This document shows, piece by piece, positions 1-5,469 of a DNA stretch of 5,573 nucleotides. The notes beneath the pieces were generated by a model. That model searched no databases. It was not told where the DNA came from and saw only the letters and a list, made by a program, of their open reading frames with translations. A program made the position numbers and the translations under genes. The DNA is taken from the NCBI GenBank assembly GCA_003166055.1, contig PMWR01000580.1, positions 3,869 to 9,441 of the forward strand. Direction: 5' to 3'. Each line of letters begins with the position of its first letter. Position 1 is the stretch's first letter. This DNA is from Acidobacteriaceae bacterium. Its GTDB lineage: Bacteria > Acidobacteriota > Terriglobia > Terriglobales > Acidobacteriaceae.

Positions 1-363
1 TTCTCTGAGAGCGGCGCTATTCACATCTTCGGGCTGGCGCTGCCGCTTCAGGACGACTCCATCATTGTGGCCAGTGTGACGCCGTCCCTGCCGCTGGCCG
101 GTTCGCTCAACGTGAAGGTCGAGGAGATTGCGCCCACTGAGCAGACGGCAACCTCGCAGGCTGCCTCCCTGGCCACGCTGGTGACGCTGGCCCGCGCGCT
201 CTCCGCTCCGCTGGCCCGGAATACCGCCAACAACGGGCTCCAGGAATTATTGAAGACCGCTGCCGTCACGCAGCACCACAACCGGGTCGTGGTCACAGCC
301 ACCATTACGCCCGCGCAACTGGCCGGCATGGCGCAGGATTCGCAGAAAGATACGGCGCAGTGA
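1..363 (+). CDS. Hypothetical protein, C-terminal part (5' end outside window)
   Basis: The frame is open from base 1 to a TGA at 361-363, so this is the last 120 residues of a longer protein. The GTG at 67 is in frame but has no ribosome binding site and the frame continues upstream of it, so I treat it as internal. The fragment has no cysteine and is rich in Ala, Thr and Leu. By eye it alternates short hydrophobic strands (IHIFGLALPL, IIVASV, LNVKVEEI) with an amphipathic helix (about residues 47-67) and a second helix (NNGLQELLKTA). It ends in a strand (NRVVVTATI) followed by a polar tail. No catalytic motif or membrane segment is visible, and I do not recognise the family. A secreted or envelope protein is possible but not shown. 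The SDR gene starts 94 bases downstream on the same strand with its own strong ribosome binding site; co-transcription is possible. The reading frame is well supported; function is unknown. Confidence 0.75.
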   Translation, partial: FSESGAIHIFGLALPLQDDSIIVASVTPSLPLAGSLNVKVEEIAPTEQTATSQAASLATLVTLARALSAPLARNTANNGLQELLKTAAVTQHHNRVVVTATITPAQLAGMAQDSQKDTAQ

Positions 364-442
364 AGAAGCCGAGCTGGCAGAGTTAGCCGCGCATTCCCTG
401 AGCCGCGCCCGATGATGTAGACTCCAACTTCCCCGTTCCCCC

Positions 443-450
443 AAAGGAGA
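443..450 (+). promoter_or_regulatory. Ribosome binding site of the SDR gene
   Basis: AAAGGAGA lies seven bases before the ATG at 458. It is a near-perfect Shine-Dalgarno match at normal spacing and fixes the start of the SDR gene. It is the strongest such site in the window. Confidence 0.85.
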
Positions 451-457
451 TCGAACT

Positions 458-1327
458 ATGGCGAAGATTGTTGTCACGGGCACCAGCAAAGGCATCGGCC
501 TGATCACCGCTCTTACACTGGCGCGCGCCGGGCACACGGTTTACGCCACCATGCGCAACCCCGGTCGCGCGCCGGAGCTGGCCGAGACAGCCGCTAAAGA
601 GGGTCTGCCCATTCACGTCTCGGCAATGGATGTCGACTCGGACGAATCCGTTACCGCGGGCTTTGCCGCCATCGCCGCCGAGGCCGGCGAGATCGATGTG
701 CTGGTGAATAACGCGGGCATCGCGCGCGTCGGATCCACTGAAGAGCTGCCCCTGGCCGACTTCCGCGCGGTCATGGAAACCAACTACTTCGGCGCGCTGC
801 GTTGCATCAAGGAAGTGATTCCCCAGATGCGCCAACGTCGCAGCGGCGTCATCATCAATGTGACTTCAGTCGCCGGCAAGCTTTCGACATCGCCGCTTGG
901 CGCCTATGCGGCCACCAAGTTTGCTCTCGAAGCGCTAAGCGAGTCGCTGGCACAGGAGATGAAGCTGTTCGATGTGCATGTCGCGATCGTTGAGCCGGGT
1001 GTAATCGACACCCAAATGGCCAATGAAATCGAGCCTCCTACGGCTCCGACCTTTTATCCAGGCCAGCGCCGCATGGCAAACTACTTTGCCGCGATCCTCC
1101 GCAACCCCACGCCCCCGCTGCTGGTTGCCGAGACCATCCAGAACATCATCGAGAGCGGCACCTGGCAACTGCGCCACCCGGTTGGCCCCGAAGCGGCGGC
1201 GACACTCGCCGGGCGCGCCGCCACCCCCGATGAGGACTACATCGCCGTGCACGCCCTGGCCGACGACAACACCTGGTACGACATCATGGAGAAGAACACC
1301 GGAATGAAAATCCGGCCGACTGACTGA
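458..1327 (+). CDS. Short-chain dehydrogenase/reductase (classical SDR family oxidoreductase)
   Basis: This 289-residue cytosolic NAD(P)-dependent oxidoreductase has an N-terminal Rossmann fold. The cofactor loop TGTSKGIG is at residues 7-14, the adenine-contacting Asp at 58 and NNAG at 84-87. The catalytic tetrad is complete: N109, S137, Y150 and K154 (YAATK), with the conserved PG at 180-181 and a Thr at 185. K11 inside the glycine motif and R33 just after the second strand are the pattern usually linked to NADP(H) preference; that is inference. The protein is longer than the usual ~250 residues because of a C-terminal substrate-side extension (about 190-289, with a tyrosine/tryptophan-rich end). 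Substrate cannot be read from the sequence; family members act on alcohols, ketones, sugars and steroids. It appears monocistronic or follows the upstream gene after 94 bases. Downstream is a convergent gene, so transcription must stop in 1328-1457. The family call is firm, the substrate unknown. Confidence 0.95.
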   Translation: MAKIVVTGTSKGIGLITALTLARAGHTVYATMRNPGRAPELAETAAKEGLPIHVSAMDVDSDESVTAGFAAIAAEAGEIDVLVNNAGIARVGSTEELPLADFRAVMETNYFGALRCIKEVIPQMRQRRSGVIINVTSVAGKLSTSPLGAYAATKFALEALSESLAQEMKLFDVHVAIVEPGVIDTQMANEIEPPTAPTFYPGQRRMANYFAAILRNPTPPLLVAETIQNIIESGTWQLRHPVGPEAAATLAGRAATPDEDYIAVHALADDNTWYDIMEKNTGMKIRPTD

Positions 1328-1335
1328 TGACCTGG

Positions 1336-1366
1336 GGACACGCGAGCTTCCGCTTTCCGTGTGTCC
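1336..1366 (+). terminator. Candidate hairpin terminator after the SDR gene
   Basis: A nine-pair stem joins 1336-1344 (GGACACGCG) to 1358-1366 (CGTGTGTCC), with one G-T wobble and a 13-base loop. It begins nine bases after the SDR stop. The bases that follow are only moderately T-rich and lack a clean T run, so it may be a weak terminator or a transcript-stabilising hairpin. Its place between convergent genes fits a termination role. Confidence 0.4.
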
Positions 1367-1407
1367 TGGCTCTTGCTCGTGTTACCTCTTAGAGCAGACA
1401 TTCCGAG

Positions 1408-1455
1408 CCAACCCCGCTAACTCCGCGAACACCCGCAAAGCGGGGCCAACTCCGC
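1408..1455. repeat. Imperfect decamer copies and hairpin at the end of the GH5 gene
   Basis: Four short imperfect copies of an AAC-x-CCGC unit occur: CCAACCCCGC at 1408, TAACTCCGC at 1418, GAACACCCGC at 1427 and CCAACTCCGC at 1446. Between the last two, CCCGC-AAA-GCGGG (1432-1444) forms a perfect five-pair hairpin with a three-base loop. CCCCGC at 1412-1417 could alternatively pair with GCGGGG at 1440-1445. On the minus strand the hairpin lies just beyond the GH5 stop but has no T run, so a terminator role is unproven. Copy similarity is low enough that chance in GC-rich DNA cannot be excluded. Confidence 0.35.
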
Positions 1456-1457
1456 TC

Positions 1458-2585
1458 TTAATTGCTCAGCCCCAGCGCCGTCACAGTCGCCGGGTCGGGC
1501 TTCGCCGGCTCGCTGCCCTGCTTGATCACCACGCCGAAGTTGCCGCGATAGTCCCACATCGCCCATCCAATTCCATCCGCCTCCAGCGCCGTCCGCACGT
1601 CGTGAATCCACGCATTGCGCGAGGCCGGGTCGGAATGATCGCGAAAAACCCCAAATTCATTGCAGATCAACGGCACGCCGTTCGCCCTTCCCCACGCCGC
1701 ACCCTCGTCGATGGTGAGTTGAATCCGGTGCGCATCCCAGTGATCCAGCCAATACCGCTCCAGTTGATAGCGGTCGGCCGGGTCGGGGACTTCCCTGACT
1801 AACTCCGCCATCGAGCTTTCCGTCGCCGGATACGGGATGTTATGCGCATAAATCCACCAGGATGTGCCCCAGCCCGCGCCCTGGTGCGTAAACTCGTGCG
1901 GGTCGTAGAAATGGAAGTTATAGATCACGTTGCCGTCGGGGAGCGGATGCTGCGTCAGCAGATCCACAATGTCGGAGTAGTTCGGTCCCGTGGCAATGAT
2001 GGTGTTGCGCGGCGCAACCTCGCGGATGGCCGCCGCCACGCGCGCCTGGATTCCCGCCCAGCGGTAAGCGTCGTTGACCTCCGGCTCGTTCAGAATCTCG
2101 AAGAACACGCGGTCGGGGTCGCGTGTGGCAAAGTGCGCAGCCAGGCGCCGCCACAGCAGCGTGAGCCGGTCCACGCTCTCGTTGCCGGTGCGCAGTTGCT
2201 GCTTATAGGAGTCCTCGGGATGCAAGTCGATGGTTACCGCCAAGCCATCGGCGAGCATGGTGTCCACGGCCTTGTCGAGCCGCGCAATAAAGTCCGCGTT
2301 GAGGCCTCCTCTTCCCTGCTCAAGCGGCACGGCGTCGATGCTCAGGCGCACGTTGTCGAAGCCCATCTTTGCCATCAGCGCAATGTCGTCCGCGTCGGTG
2401 TAGGTGTCGGTGTGGTGAGTGGAGTAGTCGTTGGGCGACTGCGAAAACCAATGCGATACATTGATGCCGCGCTTCAGGTGCTGCGCGCGCGCGAAGGCGA
2501 TCTTTTGGTCCGCGGCACGATCCTGTGCAAGAGCGGGAAAAACCACCGAGAGTAGAACGGCAAGACAACCGGCAAGAAGGCGCAT
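1458..2585 (-). CDS. Secreted glycoside hydrolase family 5 (cellulase-family) protein
   Basis: This 375-residue protein starts with a Sec signal peptide: MR, a hydrophobic run at about 3-16 and a likely cut after PALA (residue 20). The remainder is a GH5 (alpha/beta)8 barrel, a retaining glycosidase clan that cuts beta-linked glucans, mannans and related polysaccharides. Visible GH5 landmarks in order are RGIN (39-42), R80 in NVRLSID, H122 in DLHPED, the acid/base N166-E167-P168, H225 and Y227 in NFHFYDP, the nucleophile E310 in ICNEFG, and the substrate-stacking W344 in MWDY. All expected catalytic residues are present. No carbohydrate-binding module is attached, so it is a stand-alone catalytic domain. 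The ATG at 2583-2585 is supported by TTGGAG at 2594-2599, eight bases upstream, and no other start precedes the in-frame stop further up. A terminator separates it from the peptidase gene, so it needs its own promoter within about 2586-2671. Substrate (cellulose, beta-glucan or mannan) cannot be decided here; no polysaccharide-utilisation neighbours are seen. Confidence 0.93.
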   Translation of the reverse strand: MRLLAGCLAVLLSVVFPALAQDRAADQKIAFARAQHLKRGINVSHWFSQSPNDYSTHHTDTYTDADDIALMAKMGFDNVRLSIDAVPLEQGRGGLNADFIARLDKAVDTMLADGLAVTIDLHPEDSYKQQLRTGNESVDRLTLLWRRLAAHFATRDPDRVFFEILNEPEVNDAYRWAGIQARVAAAIREVAPRNTIIATGPNYSDIVDLLTQHPLPDGNVIYNFHFYDPHEFTHQGAGWGTSWWIYAHNIPYPATESSMAELVREVPDPADRYQLERYWLDHWDAHRIQLTIDEGAAWGRANGVPLICNEFGVFRDHSDPASRNAWIHDVRTALEADGIGWAMWDYRGNFGVVIKQGSEPAKPDPATVTALGLSN

Positions 2586-2623
2586 AGACGTAACTCCAAG
2601 GCAAAAGCTGCAACGGCTCTACG

Positions 2624-2654
2624 ATACTACCGCCAGCCCATAGGCCGAAAGCAA
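2624..2654 (-). promoter_or_regulatory. Weak candidate promoter for the GH5 gene
   Basis: On the minus strand TTGCTT (2649-2654) and TAGTAT (2624-2629) are separated by 19 bases, between the terminator and the GH5 start. Both elements match the sigma-70 consensus only partly and the spacing is long. It is listed because the terminator at 2672-2697 implies a promoter in this short gap. Confidence 0.2.
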
Positions 2655-2671
2655 CGTCCCGCGCACCAAAC

Positions 2672-2697
2672 AAAAACGGCTCCCGATTTGGGAGCCG
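2672..2697 (-). terminator. Intrinsic terminator of the M23 peptidase gene
   Basis: A perfect eight-pair stem joins CGGCTCCC (2677-2684) to GGGAGCCG (2690-2697) around a five-base loop. Read on the minus strand, the stem is followed at once by TTTTT (2672-2676), then G and TTT, the classic Rho-independent layout. It begins 24 bases after the M23 stop and lies upstream of the GH5 gene on the same strand, so it should separate the two transcripts. Confidence 0.9.
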
Positions 2698-2721
2698 CTT
2701 TGCAATTCAAAAAACTCCGCT

Positions 2722-3702
2722 CTACTTCTTTTCGACAGGCGCCGGACTTTCATCGAGATTGGCAACCAGCTCATAGGTGGTTCGCAGATACTTGTGAGGA
2801 TTCACCGGGACATTGTGCACGCGAACCTCGTAGTGCAGATGCGGACCGGTAGCGTGCCCCGACTGGCCCACGTACCCGATCACCTGGCCTCGCGTAACGT
2901 GCTGGCCCGGCAACACCGCGATCGCGGAAAGATGGCCGTAAACCGTAAGCAGGTCGTGGCCATGATTCAGCACAACCTGTTTGCCGTAGCCCGCACCCAT
3001 CGACTCGCCGGTCGCTTCCCCATCCGCGGCCGCGCGCACCGGTGTCCCGTAGGGCGCTTCAATATCGATGCCGGAGTGGAACTTGCCTTCTCCGTTGAAC
3101 GGATCTTCCCGCTCGCCAAAGCTGGAACCGACGCGGCCCTCAACCGGCCAGATGGATGGCGCATCGGCAAAGACGGTCCAGTCGCCCCCAAAGTTGGGCG
3201 TAAGGCCGCCTTCGAGCGCGCGCGAAACCTGGCCGGAGAGCGCCTGGGTCCGCAAAGCATACAACTGGTCGATGGATTGCTTGAGCTGCTGCTGGTTGAG
3301 GTCGTCTGTCAGGGCAATGCTCGCGGGCGTGGGCGCCAGTGCGGCGCTGGCTGCGGCCTTGGGGGCGGCGGAGGCGAGCCGGCTTTGCTTCAAACCGTAG
3401 AGCGCGGTCACTTCGCTTGCCAATGCGCCCAGCGAAGCTACCTGGACATCGCGATCATGCGCAATCTGGGCCATCTGCTTGTAGCCCTTGCGCAGATTCT
3501 CCCGTTCCTGGCGCACCTGGTTGAAACTTTCCGTCTTCAGCAACATCCTTGTATATGAGCCGGCCAGGCCGACAATGGTGAACGCACCCACTAGCGCGGC
3601 GGCAACAAATCCGTACGCGTAGCGCAGAGGCAGGGGGATCTTTCGTATCCGCCCGTCTTCATCCCTGGCTACAAAAACAATGTAATAGCGTTTGCGCAGC
3701 AT
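2722..3702 (-). CDS. Membrane-anchored M23 family metallopeptidase (LytM-type peptidoglycan endopeptidase)
   Basis: The protein has 326 residues. A basic cytoplasmic N-terminus (1-27) is followed by one transmembrane anchor (about 28-49) and a charged, probably coiled-coil stretch (about 56-100). An Ala/Pro-rich linker (about 109-130) and a second helical region (133-163) lead to the C-terminal peptidase domain (about 185-308). Zinc ligands H209 and D213 (FHSGID) and H290 are present, as are the catalytic histidines H257 (YGHL) and H288 (HLH). The LytM active site is therefore complete, unlike degenerate EnvC/NlpD activators. The family cuts peptide cross-links in peptidoglycan; anchoring and coiled coil place the enzyme in the periplasm, where it likely acts in wall growth, division or turnover. 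The tail ends in KK after a Pro/Glu-rich segment. The start at 3702 has GAGAGG five bases upstream, a modest site. The gene is divergent from thiL and ends at a strong terminator, so it is probably a single-gene unit. The exact cut bond is unknown. Confidence 0.94.
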   Translation of the reverse strand: MLRKRYYIVFVARDEDGRIRKIPLPLRYAYGFVAAALVGAFTIVGLAGSYTRMLLKTESFNQVRQERENLRKGYKQMAQIAHDRDVQVASLGALASEVTALYGLKQSRLASAAPKAAASAALAPTPASIALTDDLNQQQLKQSIDQLYALRTQALSGQVSRALEGGLTPNFGGDWTVFADAPSIWPVEGRVGSSFGEREDPFNGEGKFHSGIDIEAPYGTPVRAAADGEATGESMGAGYGKQVVLNHGHDLLTVYGHLSAIAVLPGQHVTRGQVIGYVGQSGHATGPHLHYEVRVHNVPVNPHKYLRTTYELVANLDESPAPVEKK

Positions 3703-3767
3703 GCTTGCCTCTCATCCCTGCAACGGGCAGGGCCGCAATTCGCCGTGTACTCATAAAAGCGCAAGGC

Positions 3768-3785
3768 ATAAGGGCTTTTCAGCCC
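3768..3785. repeat. Hairpin related to the repeats after thiL
   Basis: GGGCT (3772-3776) and AGCCC (3781-3785) form a perfect five-pair stem with a TTTC loop, preceded by ATAA. The same ATAAGGGCTT...CAGCCC string, two bases shorter in the middle, recurs at 5334-5349. This suggests a scattered family of small palindromes in this genome. There is no T run, so it is not a clear terminator. Confidence 0.45.
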
Positions 3786-3816
3786 ACAATTCAACAGGTG
3801 TCCGGCACAACTTGGC

Positions 3817-3830
3817 TGGGACGTGTCCCA
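3817..3830. promoter_or_regulatory. Interrupted palindrome, possible operator
   Basis: TGGGAC (3817-3822) and GTCCCA (3825-3830) are perfect inverted arms around a GT centre. Flanking CTTG (3811-3814) and CAAG (3831-3834) extend the symmetry with a two-base offset. It sits 115 bases upstream of the M23 start, where a dimeric regulator could bind. No specific regulator is recognised, and a structural RNA role is also possible. Confidence 0.3.
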
Positions 3831-3956
3831 CAAGGCTAACAAACTGTCCAGCAGCAGGTCAACGAAATCCACAAGAATTTCCCTTTTCTGTTCCGAAAAG
3901 ACCAACATGTTCGTGTTTCGGTGCAAATCTCCACAGCGAACAAGCAAACGCCCTCC

Positions 3957-3998
3957 TGACTCGTGATCTCTGATCCCTGACCCCGGATCTCTGATTCC
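3957..3998. repeat. Degenerate heptanucleotide tandem repeat
   Basis: Six consecutive seven-base units fit a TGATCYC consensus: TGACTCG, TGATCTC, TGATCCC, TGACCCC, GGATCTC and TGATTCC. Units two and five onward give the visible GATCTCTGAT duplication at 3965 and 3986. The array ends 37 bases before the chosen thiL start. It looks like a simple-sequence repeat aged by substitution. Short tandem heptamers are known in some bacterial intergenic regions; any function here is unknown. Confidence 0.6.
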
Positions 3999-4035
3999 GG
4001 CCCACTGTCCTATTCCATTGCCCTATTCTCAAGAG

Positions 4036-5121
4036 ATGCAGCGAAGGCGACCCGATTCCGAAAGCGCAAACCCGCGCGGAGAGCTCGACCTGATTCGCCG
4101 CATTCGCGCCCGCGCCGCCCTTACCGGCGGAAGCGCCCTCCGTCTCGGCATCGGCGACGACTGCGCCCTGCTCCGCCCACGCCCCGGTGAAGAAATTGCC
4201 GTCACCACCGACCTCTCGATTGCGGGACGCCACTTCCGGCTTGATTGGCACTCGCCTGAATCCATTGGACATCGGGCTCTTGCGCGGGGACTCAGTGACC
4301 TCGCCGCCATGGGCGCTCGCCCCATTGCGGCCTTTCTCTCTCTGGGTTTGCCACGCGATCTTGCCCATTTCTCTGGCCGCTCAAAAGCTCGCGGAAACAA
4401 GGACCTTCAGCTCCAACCTTGGATAGACGCATTTCTCAACGGACTGCTCACGCTTGCCGCTGCCCACAAGACCCCGCTCGCCGGGGGCGATCTCTCCGAG
4501 TCGCCCGTCGCTCTAGCTGATATCGTCCTGATCGGCGCGGTTCCTCGCGGCAAGGCTCTGCTGCGCTCCGGCGCCCGGCCGGGCGACCTGCTCTACGTTA
4601 CCGGGGCCCTTGGGGGCGCGTCGGCAGGACTCGCGCGCCTGGCCCAGTTGGCGCACCTGGCTCAGCCGGCTGCCGCGGATTCTCTCCGTTCGCGGCCTCC
4701 ACGCATCTCCAGAGAACTCGCCCCGCTGCTGGCGCCGCATCTCTACCCGCAGCCACGCGTTCCGCAGGGTCTGTGGCTGCAACGGCGATCGCTGGCCTCC
4801 GCCGCCATCGACCTCAGCGATGGTCTCTCCACCGACCTGGCCCATCTCTGCCAGGAATCCGGCGTAGCTGCGGAAGTCGATGCCGCGCGACTGCCCATCC
4901 ACAGCGGCGCAACGCTGCAGCAGGCGCTTCACGGAGGAGAAGACTATGAACTCCTGTTCACCGCGCCGCCGGACGTTCGCGTTCCAGGAAAAATCGCCGC
5001 CGTTCCGACCACAAGAATCGGCCGCGTTGTTGCAAAAAAGCGCAATCGCCCCGACGTCACGCTGATCACTCCGCAAGGCCGCGAGACCCTGGAACCACAG
5101 GGCTGGGAACATTTTTCCTAG
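4036..5121 (+). CDS. thiL: Thiamine-monophosphate kinase
   Basis: ThiL phosphorylates thiamine monophosphate with ATP to give thiamine diphosphate, the last step of cofactor synthesis, in the cytosol. From the ATG at 4036 the protein has 361 residues. Family motifs appear in order: GIGDDCA (38-44, metal and phosphate binding), TTD and GRHF (57-67), LSDLAAMGA (86-94), GGD (150-152), YVTG (187-190), AIDLSDGLSTDL (257-268) and GGEDYELLFT (300-309). It is somewhat longer than the ~325-residue E. coli enzyme. Extra residues include a polar stretch at about 112-128, between LP and the WIDAF helix, and a Leu/Ala-rich segment near 200-222. Start choice is uncertain: a TTG at 4018 would add six residues, and neither start has a clear Shine-Dalgarno site (AAGAG abuts the ATG). 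An in-frame stop at 3964 limits extension. No other thiamine gene or TPP riboswitch is nearby. Function is confident, start moderate. Confidence 0.94.
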   Translation: MQRRRPDSESANPRGELDLIRRIRARAALTGGSALRLGIGDDCALLRPRPGEEIAVTTDLSIAGRHFRLDWHSPESIGHRALARGLSDLAAMGARPIAAFLSLGLPRDLAHFSGRSKARGNKDLQLQPWIDAFLNGLLTLAAAHKTPLAGGDLSESPVALADIVLIGAVPRGKALLRSGARPGDLLYVTGALGGASAGLARLAQLAHLAQPAAADSLRSRPPRISRELAPLLAPHLYPQPRVPQGLWLQRRSLASAAIDLSDGLSTDLAHLCQESGVAAEVDAARLPIHSGATLQQALHGGEDYELLFTAPPDVRVPGKIAAVPTTRIGRVVAKKRNRPDVTLITPQGRETLEPQGWEHFS

Positions 5122-5126
5122 GACTT

Positions 5127-5195
5127 GACTTCAGTCATGCCGATAAGGCCTATGAAATGACTCGGGCCTTACAGCCTGCGGAAAAACTCCAAACG
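5127..5195. repeat. Hairpin repeat unit A (direct copy of unit B)
   Basis: This ~69-base unit aligns with 5219-5288. Both start with GACTTCAG, continue with a TGCCG-TAAG block and end with a CAG-C-GCGGA-AAACTC block and ACGG. Unit A can form two hairpins: TGAC-TTCA-GTCA (5126-5137) and a perfect seven-pair TAAGGCC/GGCCTTA stem (5144-5150 with 5165-5171) around a 14-base loop. Confidence 0.65.
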
Positions 5196-5218
5196 GACTT
5201 GGATGTGCAAGAGGGCAC

Positions 5219-5288
5219 GACTTCAGCCGTGCCGTAAGCGCCACAAAAAAAAGCCCTGGCTCTACAGGCCGCGGAGAAACTCGTACGG
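5219..5288. repeat. Hairpin repeat unit B (direct copy of unit A)
   Basis: This is the second copy of the ~70-base unit. Its first hairpin pairs GGCACGAC (5214-5221) with GCCGTGCC (5226-5233) around TTCA, with a single A-C mismatch. The second stem seen in unit A is eroded and carries a run of eight A (5245-5252). The conserved end is CAGGCCGCGGAGAAACTC. Confidence 0.65.
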
Positions 5289-5297
5289 GCGGTAGGC

Positions 5298-5314
5298 CCG
5301 GGGCTTATCCCCGG
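5298..5314. repeat. GC-rich hairpin in the repeat cluster
   Basis: CCGGGG (5298-5303) and CCCCGG (5309-5314) form a perfect six-pair stem around CTTAT. It resembles the TTCA-loop hairpins with the loop altered. GTAG lies just 5' (5292-5295), as in REP elements, but four bases can match by chance. No T run follows. Confidence 0.5.
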
Positions 5315-5335
5315 CATAAAGCCAATCGAATCAAT

Positions 5336-5351
5336 AAGGGCTTCAGCCCTT
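5336..5351. repeat. Perfect TTCA-loop hairpin
   Basis: AAGGGC-TTCA-GCCCTT is a perfect six-pair stem with the same TTCA loop as the hairpins at 5126 and 5214. Stem sequences differ between the three while pairing is kept, with only one A-C mismatch in unit B. It overlaps the start of the first ~60-base copy beginning at 5347. Confidence 0.6.
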
Positions 5352-5469
5352 GAGGTATGCCTTTTCCGGATTTCGCCAGAAATCAGGCCCTTTTCCGCAG
5401 CCTGTTTGTCCCTGAGGTACGCTTTTCGGGAATTTGGAATGAACTCAGGGCTTTGTCGGCGCTCTCTGG
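5347..5469. repeat. Two degenerate ~60-base direct copies
   Basis: The stretch 5347-5404 aligns with 5410-5469. Both have CCC-TGAGGTA, then a CTTTTC-GGA block, then TTT, then TCAGG, then a TTT-C-GC block; the GAGGTA strings are 62 bases apart. The second copy forms a perfect seven-pair stem CCCTGAG/CTCAGGG (5410-5416 with 5444-5450). The first has the matching stem with one bulge. TTTTCCGCAGCCTG at 5391-5404 is an inverted 13/14 match to 5172-5185 in unit A, so these copies appear to be the same element facing the other way. Confidence 0.55.

Larger units (their letters stand above)
3703..4035. other. Divergent intergenic region between the M23 gene and thiL
   Basis: No credible gene is seen here. 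Short open frames exist on both strands, but they are Cys-rich, lack ribosome binding sites and overlap the M23 start. The region must hold promoters for both flanking genes, yet I could not identify a good -10/-35 pair. It contains a 5-pair hairpin (3772-3785), an interrupted palindrome (3817-3830), a perfect CTTTTC/GAAAAG inverted repeat (3883-3900), a heptamer tandem repeat (3957-3998) and a CCGGA/TCCGG hairpin (3983-4000). No TPP riboswitch core was recognised ahead of thiL. Confidence 0.6.

Noticed and set aside
1842..2555. Long plus-strand open frame (237 codons) opposite the GH5 gene
   Set aside because: It lies antisense to a gene with full GH5 motifs, has no domain I recognise, and is expected from GC-rich codon bias.
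2565..2576. Lipobox (LAGC, residues 4-7) in the GH5 signal peptide
   Set aside because: The Cys sits before the hydrophobic core with only two or three residues ahead, so it cannot be a normal lipoprotein cleavage site. A signal peptidase I cut after PALA fits better.
2794..3558. Long plus-strand open frame (254 codons) opposite the M23 gene
   Set aside because: It is antisense to an intact LytM-domain gene and has no recognisable domain; a codon-bias shadow.
3908..3945. GTTCG/CGAAC inverted repeat
   Set aside because: Five-base arms separated by about 25 bases are expected by chance.
3669..3973. Open frames of about 92-93 codons on both strands across the M23 start region
   Set aside because: Both overlap the well-supported M23 start, have Cys-rich or low-complexity content and no ribosome binding site, so they look spurious.
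3957..4017. TPP riboswitch ahead of thiL
   Set aside because: The leader contains CTGA-like strings but not the conserved thi-box core, and they are explained by the heptamer repeat.
5245..5260. Minus-strand terminator ending in T8 inside repeat unit B
   Set aside because: The only adjacent stem is AGCC/GGCT with a two-base loop, too tight to form, and no minus-strand gene lies upstream in the window.
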